From positions 1 through 22,535 of the forward strand of contig DZAU01000022.1 in the NCBI GenBank assembly GCA_022729635.1: a stretch of 22,535 bases of DNA, given 5' to 3'. The stretch is from Flavobacterium psychrophilum (GTDB lineage: Bacteria > Bacteroidota > Bacteroidia > Flavobacteriales > Flavobacteriaceae). The notes under the pieces were generated by a model that worked only from the letters and a program-made list of their open reading frames with translations, did not search any database and was not told where the DNA came from. Positions 14,949 to 22,535 of this stretch are shown here, piece after piece. Numbering within the stretch: the first letter of the stretch is position 1; the number at the start of each line of letters is the position of its first letter. Made by a program: the position numbers and the translations under genes.

Positions 14949-15383
14949 ATGAAAGTTAGTCAAATTTTAAGCAAGAAAGGAAAAGAAGTACATTCAGTAC
15001 TGCCTTCAATTACGGTATATGAAGCTTTAGTTAAGATGAGCGAAAAAAATATTGGAGCTGTCTTGGTAGTGGAAGACGACAAACTGGTAGGGATTTTGTC
15101 TGAAAGAGATTATGCCCGAAAAATTGCTTTAAAGGATAAATCTTCAAAGGAAACATTCGTTCACGAAATTATGGCCGAAAATGTGATTACAGTAAAACTC
15201 ACAGACGACCTTGATTATTGTATGGAATTAATGAACATCAAAAAAATAAGACACTTGCCGGTTATCGAAAACGAAACAATAATTGGGGTTATCTCTATTA
15301 GCGACGTCGTAAAATCAATTATCGACTTGCAAAAAGATACCATTCAATTTCTAGATTCCTATATTAGCGGTGGAAAAACATAG
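14949..15383 (+). CDS. CBS-pair domain protein
   Basis: This 144-residue soluble protein consists almost wholly of two CBS domains, about residues 8-62 and 73-128. Typical CBS pieces are GAVLVVEDDKLVGILSERDYARK in the first and RHLPVIENETIIGVISISDVV in the second. CBS pairs (Bateman modules) usually bind adenine nucleotides such as AMP, ATP, NAD or SAM and act as energy or redox sensors. This one has no attached enzyme or transporter domain, so its partner is unknown; similar stand-alone proteins are common in bacteria. ATG at 14949 is the only sensible start and there is no signal peptide. It has its own strong terminator and a spacer of about 200 bases upstream, so it is likely a single-gene transcript. 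The neighbouring malic enzyme is not evidence of a link. Confidence 0.92.
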   Translation: MKVSQILSKKGKEVHSVLPSITVYEALVKMSEKNIGAVLVVEDDKLVGILSERDYARKIALKDKSSKETFVHEIMAENVITVKLTDDLDYCMELMNIKKIRHLPVIENETIIGVISISDVVKSIIDLQKDTIQFLDSYISGGKT

Positions 15384-15405
15384 GTCCAAGTCCAAAAAAA
15401 AGTAT

Positions 15406-15436
15406 AAACAGTCGCAAATATGCGACTGTTTTTTTT
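15406..15436 (+). terminator. Terminator behind the CBS-domain gene
   Basis: AAACAGTCGCA (15406-15416) pairs perfectly over 11 bp with TGCGACTGTTT (15421-15431) around a 4-base loop, AATA, and runs into eight T residues (15429-15436). Confidence 0.95.
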
Positions 15437-15484
15437 ATATAATAAGACGCACAATTTTTTTGACAATTTATGATTTAAAAAGAC

Positions 15485-15513
15485 TTCTATTTAAACCAAG
15501 TCCGTTATCTTTG
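15485..15513 (+). promoter_or_regulatory. Predicted promoter of maeB
   Basis: TATCTTTG (15506-15513) is an exact TAnnTTTG -7 element. TTC (15485-15487), 18 bases upstream, is a partial -33 match. Transcription would start near 15518, which makes the upstream GTG at 15513 unusable and leaves a leader of about 20 bases before the ATG at 15537. Confidence 0.55.
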
Positions 15514-15536
15514 TGAGTACAAAAAAAATTAAAATA

Positions 15537-17828
15537 ATGGACAAGAATAGTAAAAGATTAGAAGCATTATTATATCATGCAAAACCTACTCCTGGAAAAA
15601 TTCAGGTTACGCCAACTAAGAAATATGCAACTCAAAGAGACCTCTCTTTAGCCTATTCGCCAGGAGTTGCAGAGCCGTGTTTAGAAATTGAAAAAGACAT
15701 TAATAATGTATATAAATATACTGCCAAAGGAAATCTGGTTGCAGTAATATCAAACGGCACCGCAGTTTTAGGGCTGGGTGATATTGGTGCGGAAGCCTCA
15801 AAACCAGTTATGGAAGGAAAAGGATTATTATTCAAAATCTTTGCTGGTATTGATGTCTTCGATATTGAAGTTGGGACAAAAGACATTGAGGAATTTATTC
15901 AAACTGTAAAAAATATTGCACCAACCTTTGGCGGAATCAACCTCGAAGATATTAAAGCACCCGAATCTTTTGAAATCGAAAGAAGATTAGTCGAAGAATT
16001 AAATATTCCGATAATGCACGATGATCAGCACGGAACCGCGATTATTTCATCAGCAGCCTTAATAAATGCTTTAGAATTAGCAGGGAAAAAAGCCGAAAAT
16101 GTAAAAATGGTAGTTTCAGGAGCGGGTTCTGCAGCTCTTGCTTGTGCAAATATGTATGTTTTACTCGGACTAAAATTAGAAAATATTTTAATGTTTAATA
16201 GCAAGGGAGTTTTAACAAAAGACAATCCGTCCCTTTCGGTTTTACAACAAAAATATGCCACTGACAAGAAACCAATGAGTCTTGAAGAGGCTTTGGTTGG
16301 AGCAGATATTTTCTTAGGATTATCCTCCGGAGATATTATGACTCCAAAAATGTTATTGGGAATGGCCAAAAACCCAATCGTTTTTGCAATGGCAAACCCA
16401 AATCCTGAAATTGATTATAATCTAGCCATTGCCACCCGAAAAGATATTATTATGGCAACCGGACGCTCTGATCATCCTAATCAGGTCAACAATGTACTTG
16501 GATTTCCATATATTTTTCGCGGAGCTTTAGATGTTCGTGCCACAAAAATAAACGAAGCGATGAAAATGGCAGCCGTTAGAGCACTTGCTGCTTTGGCTAA
16601 AGAACACGTTCCTGAACAAGTGAATATTGCTTATGGCGCTACCAAATTGACTTTTGGTCGTGATTATATAATTCCTTCTCCTTTTGACCCAAGATTAATT
16701 ACCGTTGTGGCGCCGGCAGTGGCAAAAGCAGCTATGGATTCAGGTGTTGCACTAAATCCAATCCTCGATTGGAATAAATATGAAGAGGAACTTTTAGACC
16801 GAATGGGCAATGACAATAAAATGGTTCGATTGATTATCAACAGAGCTAAAATGAATCCTAAAAAAATTGTTTTTGCAGAAGCTGACCATCTCGACGTGCT
16901 AAAAGCGGCCCAAGTTGTCTATGAAGAAGGAATTGGGTTTCCAATTTTGTTAGGAAAAAAAGAAATTATTTTGGAATTAATGAAAGAACTTGGTTTTGAT
17001 GCCGATGTTCCAATTATTGATCCAAAAACAAGTGACGAGGAATCAAGAAGAAATAAATTCGCAAAAGCATATTGGGAAACCAGACAAAGAAGAGGAATCT
17101 CATTATTCGATGCTCAGAGTTTAATGCGCGAAAGAAATTATTTTGCCGCAATGATGGTTAACGAAGGAGAAGCAGATGCATTATTGACCGGACATTCCAG
17201 AAGTTATCCTTCAGTGGTTAAACCGATGTTACAGCTTATTGATAAGGCACATGGGGTTTCTCTTATCGCTACAACCAATATGATGGTGACCAGTCGTGGA
17301 CCAATGTTCTTATCAGATACTGCCATAAACACCAATCCCACTGCCGATGATTTAGCTAAGATTGCGATTATGACTGCAAACGCAGCGAAAATGTTTGGAA
17401 TTAAACCGGTAATTGCCATGATTTCTTTTTCAAACTTTGGATCTTCAACAAACGAAAGTGCAGTAAAAGTGAGAGAAGCAGTCGCTTATTTGCATAAAAA
17501 TCATCCTGATATGATTATTGATGGTGAAATTCAAGCAGATTTTGCTTTAAATCCAGAACTGTTGAAAGCTAAATTCCCGTTCTCTAAATTAGCAGGGGAA
17601 AAAGTGAATACCCTGATTTTTCCAAATCTTGAATCAGCAAATATTACTTACAAACTTTTAAAAGAATTGAATAAAGTAGATTCTATTGGCCCAATTATGT
17701 TAGGAATGGGCAAACCAGTTCACATCTTTCAATTAGGGGCAAGTGTAGAAGAAATGGTAAATATGGCAGCGATTGCAGTCATTGACGCTCAGGAAAAAGA
17801 AAAGCGAAAATTAAAAGCAGTTAAGTAA
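15537..17828 (+). CDS. maeB: NADP-dependent malic enzyme with C-terminal phosphotransacetylase-like domain
   Basis: This 763-residue protein oxidatively decarboxylates malate to pyruvate, supplying NADPH and pyruvate. The N-terminal malic enzyme part includes [12 protein letters not shown] and the metal/substrate segment HDDQHGTA (161-168); the Rossmann nucleotide-binding loop is GAGSAA (195-200). From about residue 435 ([11 protein letters not shown]) to the end there is a phosphotransacetylase-like domain, which in MaeB of E. coli is not a working acyltransferase but helps regulation (for example by acetyl-CoA). The total length equals that of the MaeB class. A GTG at 15513 would add eight residues, but it coincides with the predicted -7 element, so I prefer ATG at 15537. 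The coenzyme preference is inferred from class membership. The palindromic element follows the stop. Confidence 0.94.
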   Translation: MDKNSKRLEALLYHAKPTPGKIQVTPTKKYATQRDLSLAYSPGVAEPCLEIEKDINNVYKYTAKGNLVAVISNGTAVLGLGDIGAEASKPVMEGKGLLFKIFAGIDVFDIEVGTKDIEEFIQTVKNIAPTFGGINLEDIKAPESFEIERRLVEELNIPIMHDDQHGTAIISSAALINALELAGKKAENVKMVVSGAGSAALACANMYVLLGLKLENILMFNSKGVLTKDNPSLSVLQQKYATDKKPMSLEEALVGADIFLGLSSGDIMTPKMLLGMAKNPIVFAMANPNPEIDYNLAIATRKDIIMATGRSDHPNQVNNVLGFPYIFRGALDVRATKINEAMKMAAVRALAALAKEHVPEQVNIAYGATKLTFGRDYIIPSPFDPRLITVVAPAVAKAAMDSGVALNPILDWNKYEEELLDRMGNDNKMVRLIINRAKMNPKKIVFAEADHLDVLKAAQVVYEEGIGFPILLGKKEIILELMKELGFDADVPIIDPKTSDEESRRNKFAKAYWETRQRRGISLFDAQSLMRERNYFAAMMVNEGEADALLTGHSRSYPSVVKPMLQLIDKAHGVSLIATTNMMVTSRGPMFLSDTAINTNPTADDLAKIAIMTANAAKMFGIKPVIAMISFSNFGSSTNESAVKVREAVAYLHKNHPDMIIDGEIQADFALNPELLKAKFPFSKLAGEKVNTLIFPNLESANITYKLLKELNKVDSIGPIMLGMGKPVHIFQLGASVEEMVNMAAIAVIDAQEKEKRKLKAVK

Positions 17829-17840
17829 ATTAATACTTAG

Positions 17841-17925
17841 TGTGTCATTTCGACGAAGGAGAAATCACATTAGTTCTCACATTATGTGATTTCTCTTCCG
17901 AAGGCATTCGGGATTGAAATGATAC
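17841..17925. repeat. Imperfect palindromic intergenic element behind maeB
   Basis: The element has outer arms TGTGTCATTTC and GAAATGATAC and a perfect 12-bp inner stem GAGAAATCACAT (17859-17870) with ATGTGATTTCTC (17884-17895) around a 13-base loop. The right arm carries an extra stretch of about 13 bases compared with the left. It begins 12 bases after the maeB stop. It resembles the element behind ruvB in its GTCATT end and general plan, but the inner sequence differs. It could end or stabilise the maeB transcript, although it lacks a T tract. Confidence 0.65.
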
Positions 17926-17961
17926 GTTTTTAAATAACATTATTTAATTTTTTCATTAAAA

Positions 17962-17992
17962 TTTCCCCGAAGATTAAGTTTTGTTATATTTG
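17962..17992 (+). promoter_or_regulatory. Predicted promoter of ruvA-sprA
   Basis: TATATTTG (17985-17992) is an exact -7 element and TTTC (17962-17965) a one-mismatch -33 element, with a 19-base spacer. Transcription should start near 17997, leaving about 14 bases before the ruvA ATG. The sequence TTGTTATATTTG around it is close to TTTGTTATATATTTG in front of ruvB. Confidence 0.6.
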
Positions 17993-18010
17993 GAGATATA
18001 AAATTCATAG

Positions 18011-18592
18011 ATGATAGCACATTTGCAAGGAAAATTGGTAGAAAAATCACCAACACAAGTCATTATTGACTGTGGAGGAGTTGGGTATCACGTAAACATT
18101 TCCTTACACACTTATTCTTTACTTCCCACAACTGATTTTATAAAATTGTTTACGCATCTTCAAATCAAGGAAGATGCACATACTTTATTTGGTTTTGTTG
18201 AGAAATCAGAAAGAGAAATATTCAAACTGCTGTTATCGGTTTCAGGAATTGGTGCCAGCATTGCCAGAACGATGTTGTCTTCCTTAGATCCAAAACAAAT
18301 TACAAATGCAATTGCATCCGGTGATGTTGCCACGATACAATCCGTAAAAGGAATAGGAAGTAAAACAGCTCAAAGAGTGATTCTCGATTTGAAAGAAAAA
18401 GTACTAAAACTGTACGATTTAGACGAAGTTTCGATGTCTCAGAGCAATACAAACAGAGATGAAGCGTTATCTGCTTTGGAGGTTTTGGGCTTTGTTAGAA
18501 AAGTTTCAGAAAGGATAGTGGAAAAAATTATAAAAGATGCCCCAGAGAGTTCCGTTGAAAATATTATTAAGCAAGCCTTAAAAAACTTATAA
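18011..18592 (+). CDS. ruvA: Holliday junction DNA-binding protein RuvA
   Basis: This 193-residue protein binds the four-way junction as a tetramer and loads RuvB. Domain I is an OB fold (about 1-62; MIAHLQGKLVEKSPTQVIID opening is typical). Domain II has two helix-hairpin-helix motifs, SVSGIGASIA (Gly79-Gly81) and SVKGIGSKTA (Gly114-Gly116), which contact the DNA backbone. Domain III (about 145-193; ALSALEVLGF) binds RuvB. The length is normal and all three domains are intact. ATG at 18011 begins the invariant MIA start. The stop is only 3 bases in front of the first candidate start codon of sprA, so the two genes are very likely co-transcribed from the ruvA promoter. Confidence 0.97.
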   Translation: MIAHLQGKLVEKSPTQVIIDCGGVGYHVNISLHTYSLLPTTDFIKLFTHLQIKEDAHTLFGFVEKSEREIFKLLLSVSGIGASIARTMLSSLDPKQITNAIASGDVATIQSVKGIGSKTAQRVILDLKEKVLKLYDLDEVSMSQSNTNRDEALSALEVLGFVRKVSERIVEKIIKDAPESSVENIIKQALKNL

Positions 18593-18595
18593 AAG

Positions 18596-21500
18596 TTGAA
18601 AATACAGTATTTAAAAAAGAACCCATTTGTGTATAAAATTTGTACATTTTTATTAATTTTATTTAGTGGCTTTGTATCGCAGGCTCAAGTGAATCCGGCA
18701 ACTCAAGACACTACTCAAACTGGTTTTTCAACAGGGAAAATTCAAATGAAAGACCCTAAAAGCATAGTAAAATCCTATTCTTATGATCCGGTTACGGGAA
18801 TGTATATATTGACCAAAACCATTGGCGATTTCCCAACAAATTATCCCACCATTTTAAATCCGAAAGAATATGAAGATTTAGTTAGGAAAGAATCGATGCG
18901 CAACTATTTCAAGGATAAATTAGACGCCATTGAAGGAAAAAAAGAAGGAGGAGATGATGCCAAAAAAGATTTATTGCCAAGATATTATGTAAAATCGGGA
19001 CTATTTGAATCTATTTTTGGGAGCAATACTATCGATATAAAACCTACAGGATCTATAGAAATGGATTTTGGACTTCGTTATACAAAACAAGATAATCCGG
19101 CGTTTTCTCCAAGAAACAGGTCTTCTATATCTTTCGATTTCAATCAAAGAATAAGCATGAGTTTGATGGGAAAAGTAGGAACCAGACTCAATGTGAATGT
19201 CAATTATGATACCCAATCCACTTTTGCTTTTCAAAACTTAATTAAACTCGAATATACGCCAACAGAAGATGACATTATTCAAAAAATTGAAGTTGGAAAT
19301 GTAAGCATGCCTTTGAATAGCTCTTTGATTAAAGGAGCTCAAAGTCTTTTTGGGGTAAAAACTAAGTTGCAGTTTGGCAAAACAAGCATCACAGGAGTTT
19401 TCTCAGAACAAAAATCGCAGACTAAAACCGTTGTTGCCGAAGGCGGAGGAACTGTTCAGGACTTTGATATGTATGCCCTTGATTATGATAATGACCGGCA
19501 CTTTTTTCTTTCCCAATATTTTAGATACAAGTACGATGCTGCCCTAAAAAATTATCCATTTATTGATAGCAGAGTTCAGATTTCAAGATTAGAAATTTGG
19601 GTTACCAATAAGCAAAACAGAGTAACTACCACAAATAATAATCTAAGAAATATCATTGCTTTACAAGATTTAGGTGAAGCGCAATTAACTGGTTTACAAG
19701 ACAGCGAAGTCGTGGTTTTAGATCCTTCAACCGGGATGTTTAATAATCCGATTGATTCTCCAGCCGATAACTCGAACAATGACTATGATCCGGCACAAAT
19801 TGCCGCAGGAACCGGTTTGTTGAATAACAACATTCGAGAAATAGCCACTTCAGGCTCTGGATTTAATGCAACGGTCAACGAAGGAGCCGATTATTCTAAG
19901 TTAGAAAATGCCCGAAAATTAAACGCAAACGAATATACTTTTAACGCCCAATTAGGGTATATTTCGTTACAACAACGACTTGCTAACGACGAAGTTCTTG
20001 CGGTTGCTTACCAATACACCATTGGAGACAAAGTTTATCAAGTGGGTGAATTTGGTAACGACGGTGTAGATGCAACAATTGTGTCAGGAAATAACCCATC
20101 GAATCAAGCCATTATTACACAAAGTTTAATTTTGAAAATGCTGAAAAGCAATTTGACCAATGTCAAAAATCCGGTTTGGAACCTGATGATGAAAAACATT
20201 TATCAAATTCCGGGAGCATATCAATTAAAACAAGAAAACTTTAGATTCAACATTCTTTATACAGATCCATCGCCATTAAATTATATTACGCCAGCCACGG
20301 GAAGTTCATTTCCTCCGAATCCAACTCCTGGAAACGAAGTTGCGGAAACACCTTTGTTGAAAGTATTCAATTTAGATAGATTAAATTTCAACAACGATCC
20401 ACAAACTGGAGGTGACGGTTTCTTCGATTTTATGCAAGGAATGACAATAGACACTCAAAACGGGCGGATTATATTTACCACCAAAGAACCTTTTGGAGAA
20501 TTGTTGTTTTCAAAATTATCAACAGGAACTGGTGAAGATTATAAAAATGTCAATACTTATAATGAAAATCAAAAGAAATATGTGTTCCGAAATATGTACA
20601 CCAACACACAGTCTGGAGCTTTACAGGACAGTGATAAAAACAAATTCCTTTTAAGAGGAAAATACAAATCAACCGGTGGCGAAGGAATTCCTATTGGTGC
20701 TTTCAACGTTCCTAGAGGTTCAGTTGTTGTGACAGCTGGCGGAAGAGTTTTGGTTGAAGGAATAGATTATAGCGTTAATTATCAACTGGGAAGAGTGCAA
20801 ATTCTGGATCCTTCACTTCAGGCTTCAAACACGCCAATTAGTGTTTCGTTAGAAAATAATTCTGTTTTTGGTCAACAAACCAAGCGTTTTTTTGGAGTTT
20901 ATGTCGAGCACCAAATTTCAGATAAGTTTCTGGTTGGAGCTACTTTCTTAAAATTAAACGAAAAACCATTTACCCAAAAATCGGGTTTTGGACAAGAATC
21001 CGTAAACAATAATATGTTTGGGTTTAACGGTAATTATTCATCAGAAATTCCATTTTTTACCCGATTGGTAAATAAATTGCCAAATATGGATACAGATGTG
21101 CCTTCAAATCTTTCGGTGAGAGGGGAAATTGCATTTTTAGAACCGGATGACCCAAAAGGAAACAGTTTTCAAGGAGAATCAACCATATATGTAGATGATT
21201 TTGAAGGTTCTCAATCTACAATCGACATGCGATCTCCTTATGCCTGGAAATTGTCCTCAACACCACTGAATGATACGGAAAGTCTTTACGATTTTAACGC
21301 AAATGCAAATGATTTGAGTTATGGTTTCAAAAGAGCAAAAATGTCTTGGTACTCAATTGATCCCGTTTTTTATACTTCAAAACCATCCGGAATTTCAAAT
21401 GACGATTTGTCATTAAATACTACAAGAAGAATTTTTAGCGAAGAATTATACCCCTTAACCGATATCGCACAAGGACAATCGCAGGTTATAAACACCTTGG

Positions 21501-22535
21501 ATTTGACGTATTACCCTACTGAAAGAGGTGCGTATAATAATGGTTTGAATGTTGCAACAAATGCCAAGGATAATTTTGGAGGAATAATGCGTTCCTTAAA
21601 TTCAACCAATTTCGAACAAGGAAATGTGGAATATATCCAGTTTTGGGTTTTGGATCCTTATGTTGGAGCTGGCGAAATACCAAAAACAAATACAGGTAAA
21701 ATTTATTTCAATTTAGGGGAAATATCGGAAGATATTTTAAAAGACGGAAGAAAACAATATGAAAACGGATTGGGTCCAGACCAAATAAAAGTAAATCCAC
21801 AACCCATCTGGGGAGATGTGCCCGCTTCGCAATCCTTAATTTATGCTTTTGATGCCAATACTGCTAATCGCACCAGTCAAGATATTGGTTTAGATGGTTT
21901 GGATAATTCAAAAGAAGGAACAATCTATAACAGTTTTGCCTCGCAACCCGATCCGGCAGCCGATGATTATAGATATTATTTAAATGCTTCAGGAGGAATT
22001 TTGGAAAGATATAGAGATTATAACGGTACCGATGGAAACTCTGCAGTTGATATTAATGACACCAATAGAGCTTCAACTGCCGATCCTGATATTGAAGACA
22101 TCAACAAGGATAATACGATGAACACCATCAATGCGTATTATGAATATAGTGTTGATGTTAAACCAAATATGGCTGTTGGACAAAATTACATCACCGATAT
22201 TAGAAATACTCAGATTACAATGGATAACGGAGTAGTTACAGAGGCAAGATGGCTTCAGTTTAAAATTCCTGTTTCGCAGCCCGAAAACACTATTGGAAAC
22301 ATCTCTGATTTTAGATCGATTCGTTTTATGAGAATGTTTATGACCGGTTTTAGTGATGAGGTGACAGTGCGTTTTGGGGCTTTAGATTTAGTAAGAGGAG
22401 ATTGGAGAAGAGTTACAAGTTCTCTCGATCCAACGGATATAGATCCAACGGATGATGGAACAAATTTCGATGTACTGGCGGTAAATCTTCAGGAAAATAA
22501 CGACAGATGTCCTATAAATTATATCATTCCTCCAG
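18596..22535 (+). CDS. sprA: Type IX secretion outer-membrane translocon / gliding protein SprA, N-terminal part (partial)
   Basis: An open frame runs from here to the window end (at least 1313 codons) without a stop. SprA is the giant outer-membrane beta-barrel pore of the type IX secretion system, required in flavobacteria for secretion and gliding; full-length members have roughly 2,400 residues, so about half is present. The frame begins with a signal peptide (hydrophobic KICTFLLILFSGFVSQAQ). Conserved SprA features follow, such as ISFDFNQRISMSLMGKVGTR, the repeat-like VPRGSVVVTAGGRVLVEG with IDYSVNYQLGRVQI, and STIYVDDFEGSQSTIDMRSP. The window ends at NNDRCPINYIIPP. I chose the TTG at 18596, three bases after ruvA. 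A GTG at 18629 would still leave a signal peptide and is a fair alternative; the next ATG (18746) would lose it. The frame was spot-checked at several points without a break. Confidence 0.93.
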   Translation, partial: MKIQYLKKNPFVYKICTFLLILFSGFVSQAQVNPATQDTTQTGFSTGKIQMKDPKSIVKSYSYDPVTGMYILTKTIGDFPTNYPTILNPKEYEDLVRKESMRNYFKDKLDAIEGKKEGGDDAKKDLLPRYYVKSGLFESIFGSNTIDIKPTGSIEMDFGLRYTKQDNPAFSPRNRSSISFDFNQRISMSLMGKVGTRLNVNVNYDTQSTFAFQNLIKLEYTPTEDDIIQKIEVGNVSMPLNSSLIKGAQSLFGVKTKLQFGKTSITGVFSEQKSQTKTVVAEGGGTVQDFDMYALDYDNDRHFFLSQYFRYKYDAALKNYPFIDSRVQISRLEIWVTNKQNRVTTTNNNLRNIIALQDLGEAQLTGLQDSEVVVLDPSTGMFNNPIDSPADNSNNDYDPAQIAAGTGLLNNNIREIATSGSGFNATVNEGADYSKLENARKLNANEYTFNAQLGYISLQQRLANDEVLAVAYQYTIGDKVYQVGEFGNDGVDATIVSGNNPSNQAIITQSLILKMLKSNLTNVKNPVWNLMMKNIYQIPGAYQLKQENFRFNILYTDPSPLNYITPATGSSFPPNPTPGNEVAETPLLKVFNLDRLNFNNDPQTGGDGFFDFMQGMTIDTQNGRIIFTTKEPFGELLFSKLSTGTGEDYKNVNTYNENQKKYVFRNMYTNTQSGALQDSDKNKFLLRGKYKSTGGEGIPIGAFNVPRGSVVVTAGGRVLVEGIDYSVNYQLGRVQILDPSLQASNTPISVSLENNSVFGQQTKRFFGVYVEHQISDKFLVGATFLKLNEKPFTQKSGFGQESVNNNMFGFNGNYSSEIPFFTRLVNKLPNMDTDVPSNLSVRGEIAFLEPDDPKGNSFQGESTIYVDDFEGSQSTIDMRSPYAWKLSSTPLNDTESLYDFNANANDLSYGFKRAKMSWYSIDPVFYTSKPSGISNDDLSLNTTRRIFSEELYPLTDIAQGQSQVINTLDLTYYPTERGAYNNGLNVATNAKDNFGGIMRSLNSTNFEQGNVEYIQFWVLDPYVGAGEIPKTNTGKIYFNLGEISEDILKDGRKQYENGLGPDQIKVNPQPIWGDVPASQSLIYAFDANTANRTSQDIGLDGLDNSKEGTIYNSFASQPDPAADDYRYYLNASGGILERYRDYNGTDGNSAVDINDTNRASTADPDIEDINKDNTMNTINAYYEYSVDVKPNMAVGQNYITDIRNTQITMDNGVVTEARWLQFKIPVSQPENTIGNISDFRSIRFMRMFMTGFSDEVTVRFGALDLVRGDWRRVTSSLDPTDIDPTDDGTNFDVLAVNLQENNDRCPINYIIPP

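Noticed and set aside
15377..15440. Repeated hairpins as a possible CRISPR or attachment site near the CBS gene
   Set aside because: There is one perfect hairpin with a T tract, which is a simple terminator; there are no spaced repeats and no tRNA or integrase nearby.
14949..17828. CBS protein and malic enzyme as a two-gene regulatory system
   Set aside because: A strong terminator and a separate promoter lie between them; adjacency alone does not show a link.

Overview
The window reads as chromosomal DNA of a flavobacterium (Bacteroidota, family Flavobacteriaceae, most like Flavobacterium). The evidence is AT-rich DNA, no Shine-Dalgarno sequences in front of genes, several exact matches to the Bacteroidota -7 promoter element TAnnTTTG, an alternative complex III operon, and the type IX secretion/gliding gene sprA directly behind ruvA. 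This is core-genome sequence. I see no insertion sequence, phage, CRISPR array, tRNA or rRNA.

Region 1 (1-955): the last 25 codons of infB with a strong terminator, then a structured non-coding stretch and a minus-strand gene for a small exported SPOR-domain protein with its own terminator. The SPOR gene is divergent from the respiratory operon, and both have recognisable promoters in the shared 214-base gap.

Region 2 (956-12540): an eight-gene respiratory operon, actA-actB-actC-actD-actE-actF-coxB-coxA, closed by a hairpin terminator. ActA-F form alternative complex III, which oxidises menaquinol in the membrane and passes electrons through iron-sulphur clusters (ActB) and c-type haems (ActA, ActE). 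CoxB (CuA) and CoxA (haem a, haem a3-CuB) are the core of an aa3-type cytochrome oxidase that accepts those electrons and reduces oxygen. Co-transcription fits the known supercomplex of ACIII with aa3 oxidase in Flavobacterium johnsoniae. ActA carries an additional N-terminal mono-haem cytochrome c domain that could act as the tethered shuttle. Oxidase subunits III and IV are not in the window.

Region 3 (12541-22535): ruvB, queG, a CBS-pair protein, maeB, ruvA and the first 1313 codons or so of sprA, all on the plus strand. RuvA and RuvB are the Holliday-junction branch migration proteins, QueG makes queuosine for tRNA, MaeB is malic enzyme with a phosphotransacetylase-like tail, and SprA is the outer-membrane translocon of the type IX secretion system. 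Two imperfect palindromic intergenic elements lie behind ruvB and maeB.

Most of what is here belongs to known families. The points most worth checking are the haem and copper-site details of the supercomplex, the His/Glu-rich loop of ActF, the palindromic elements, and an apparently leaderless ruvB promoter. I did not find a convincing undescribed multi-gene system.
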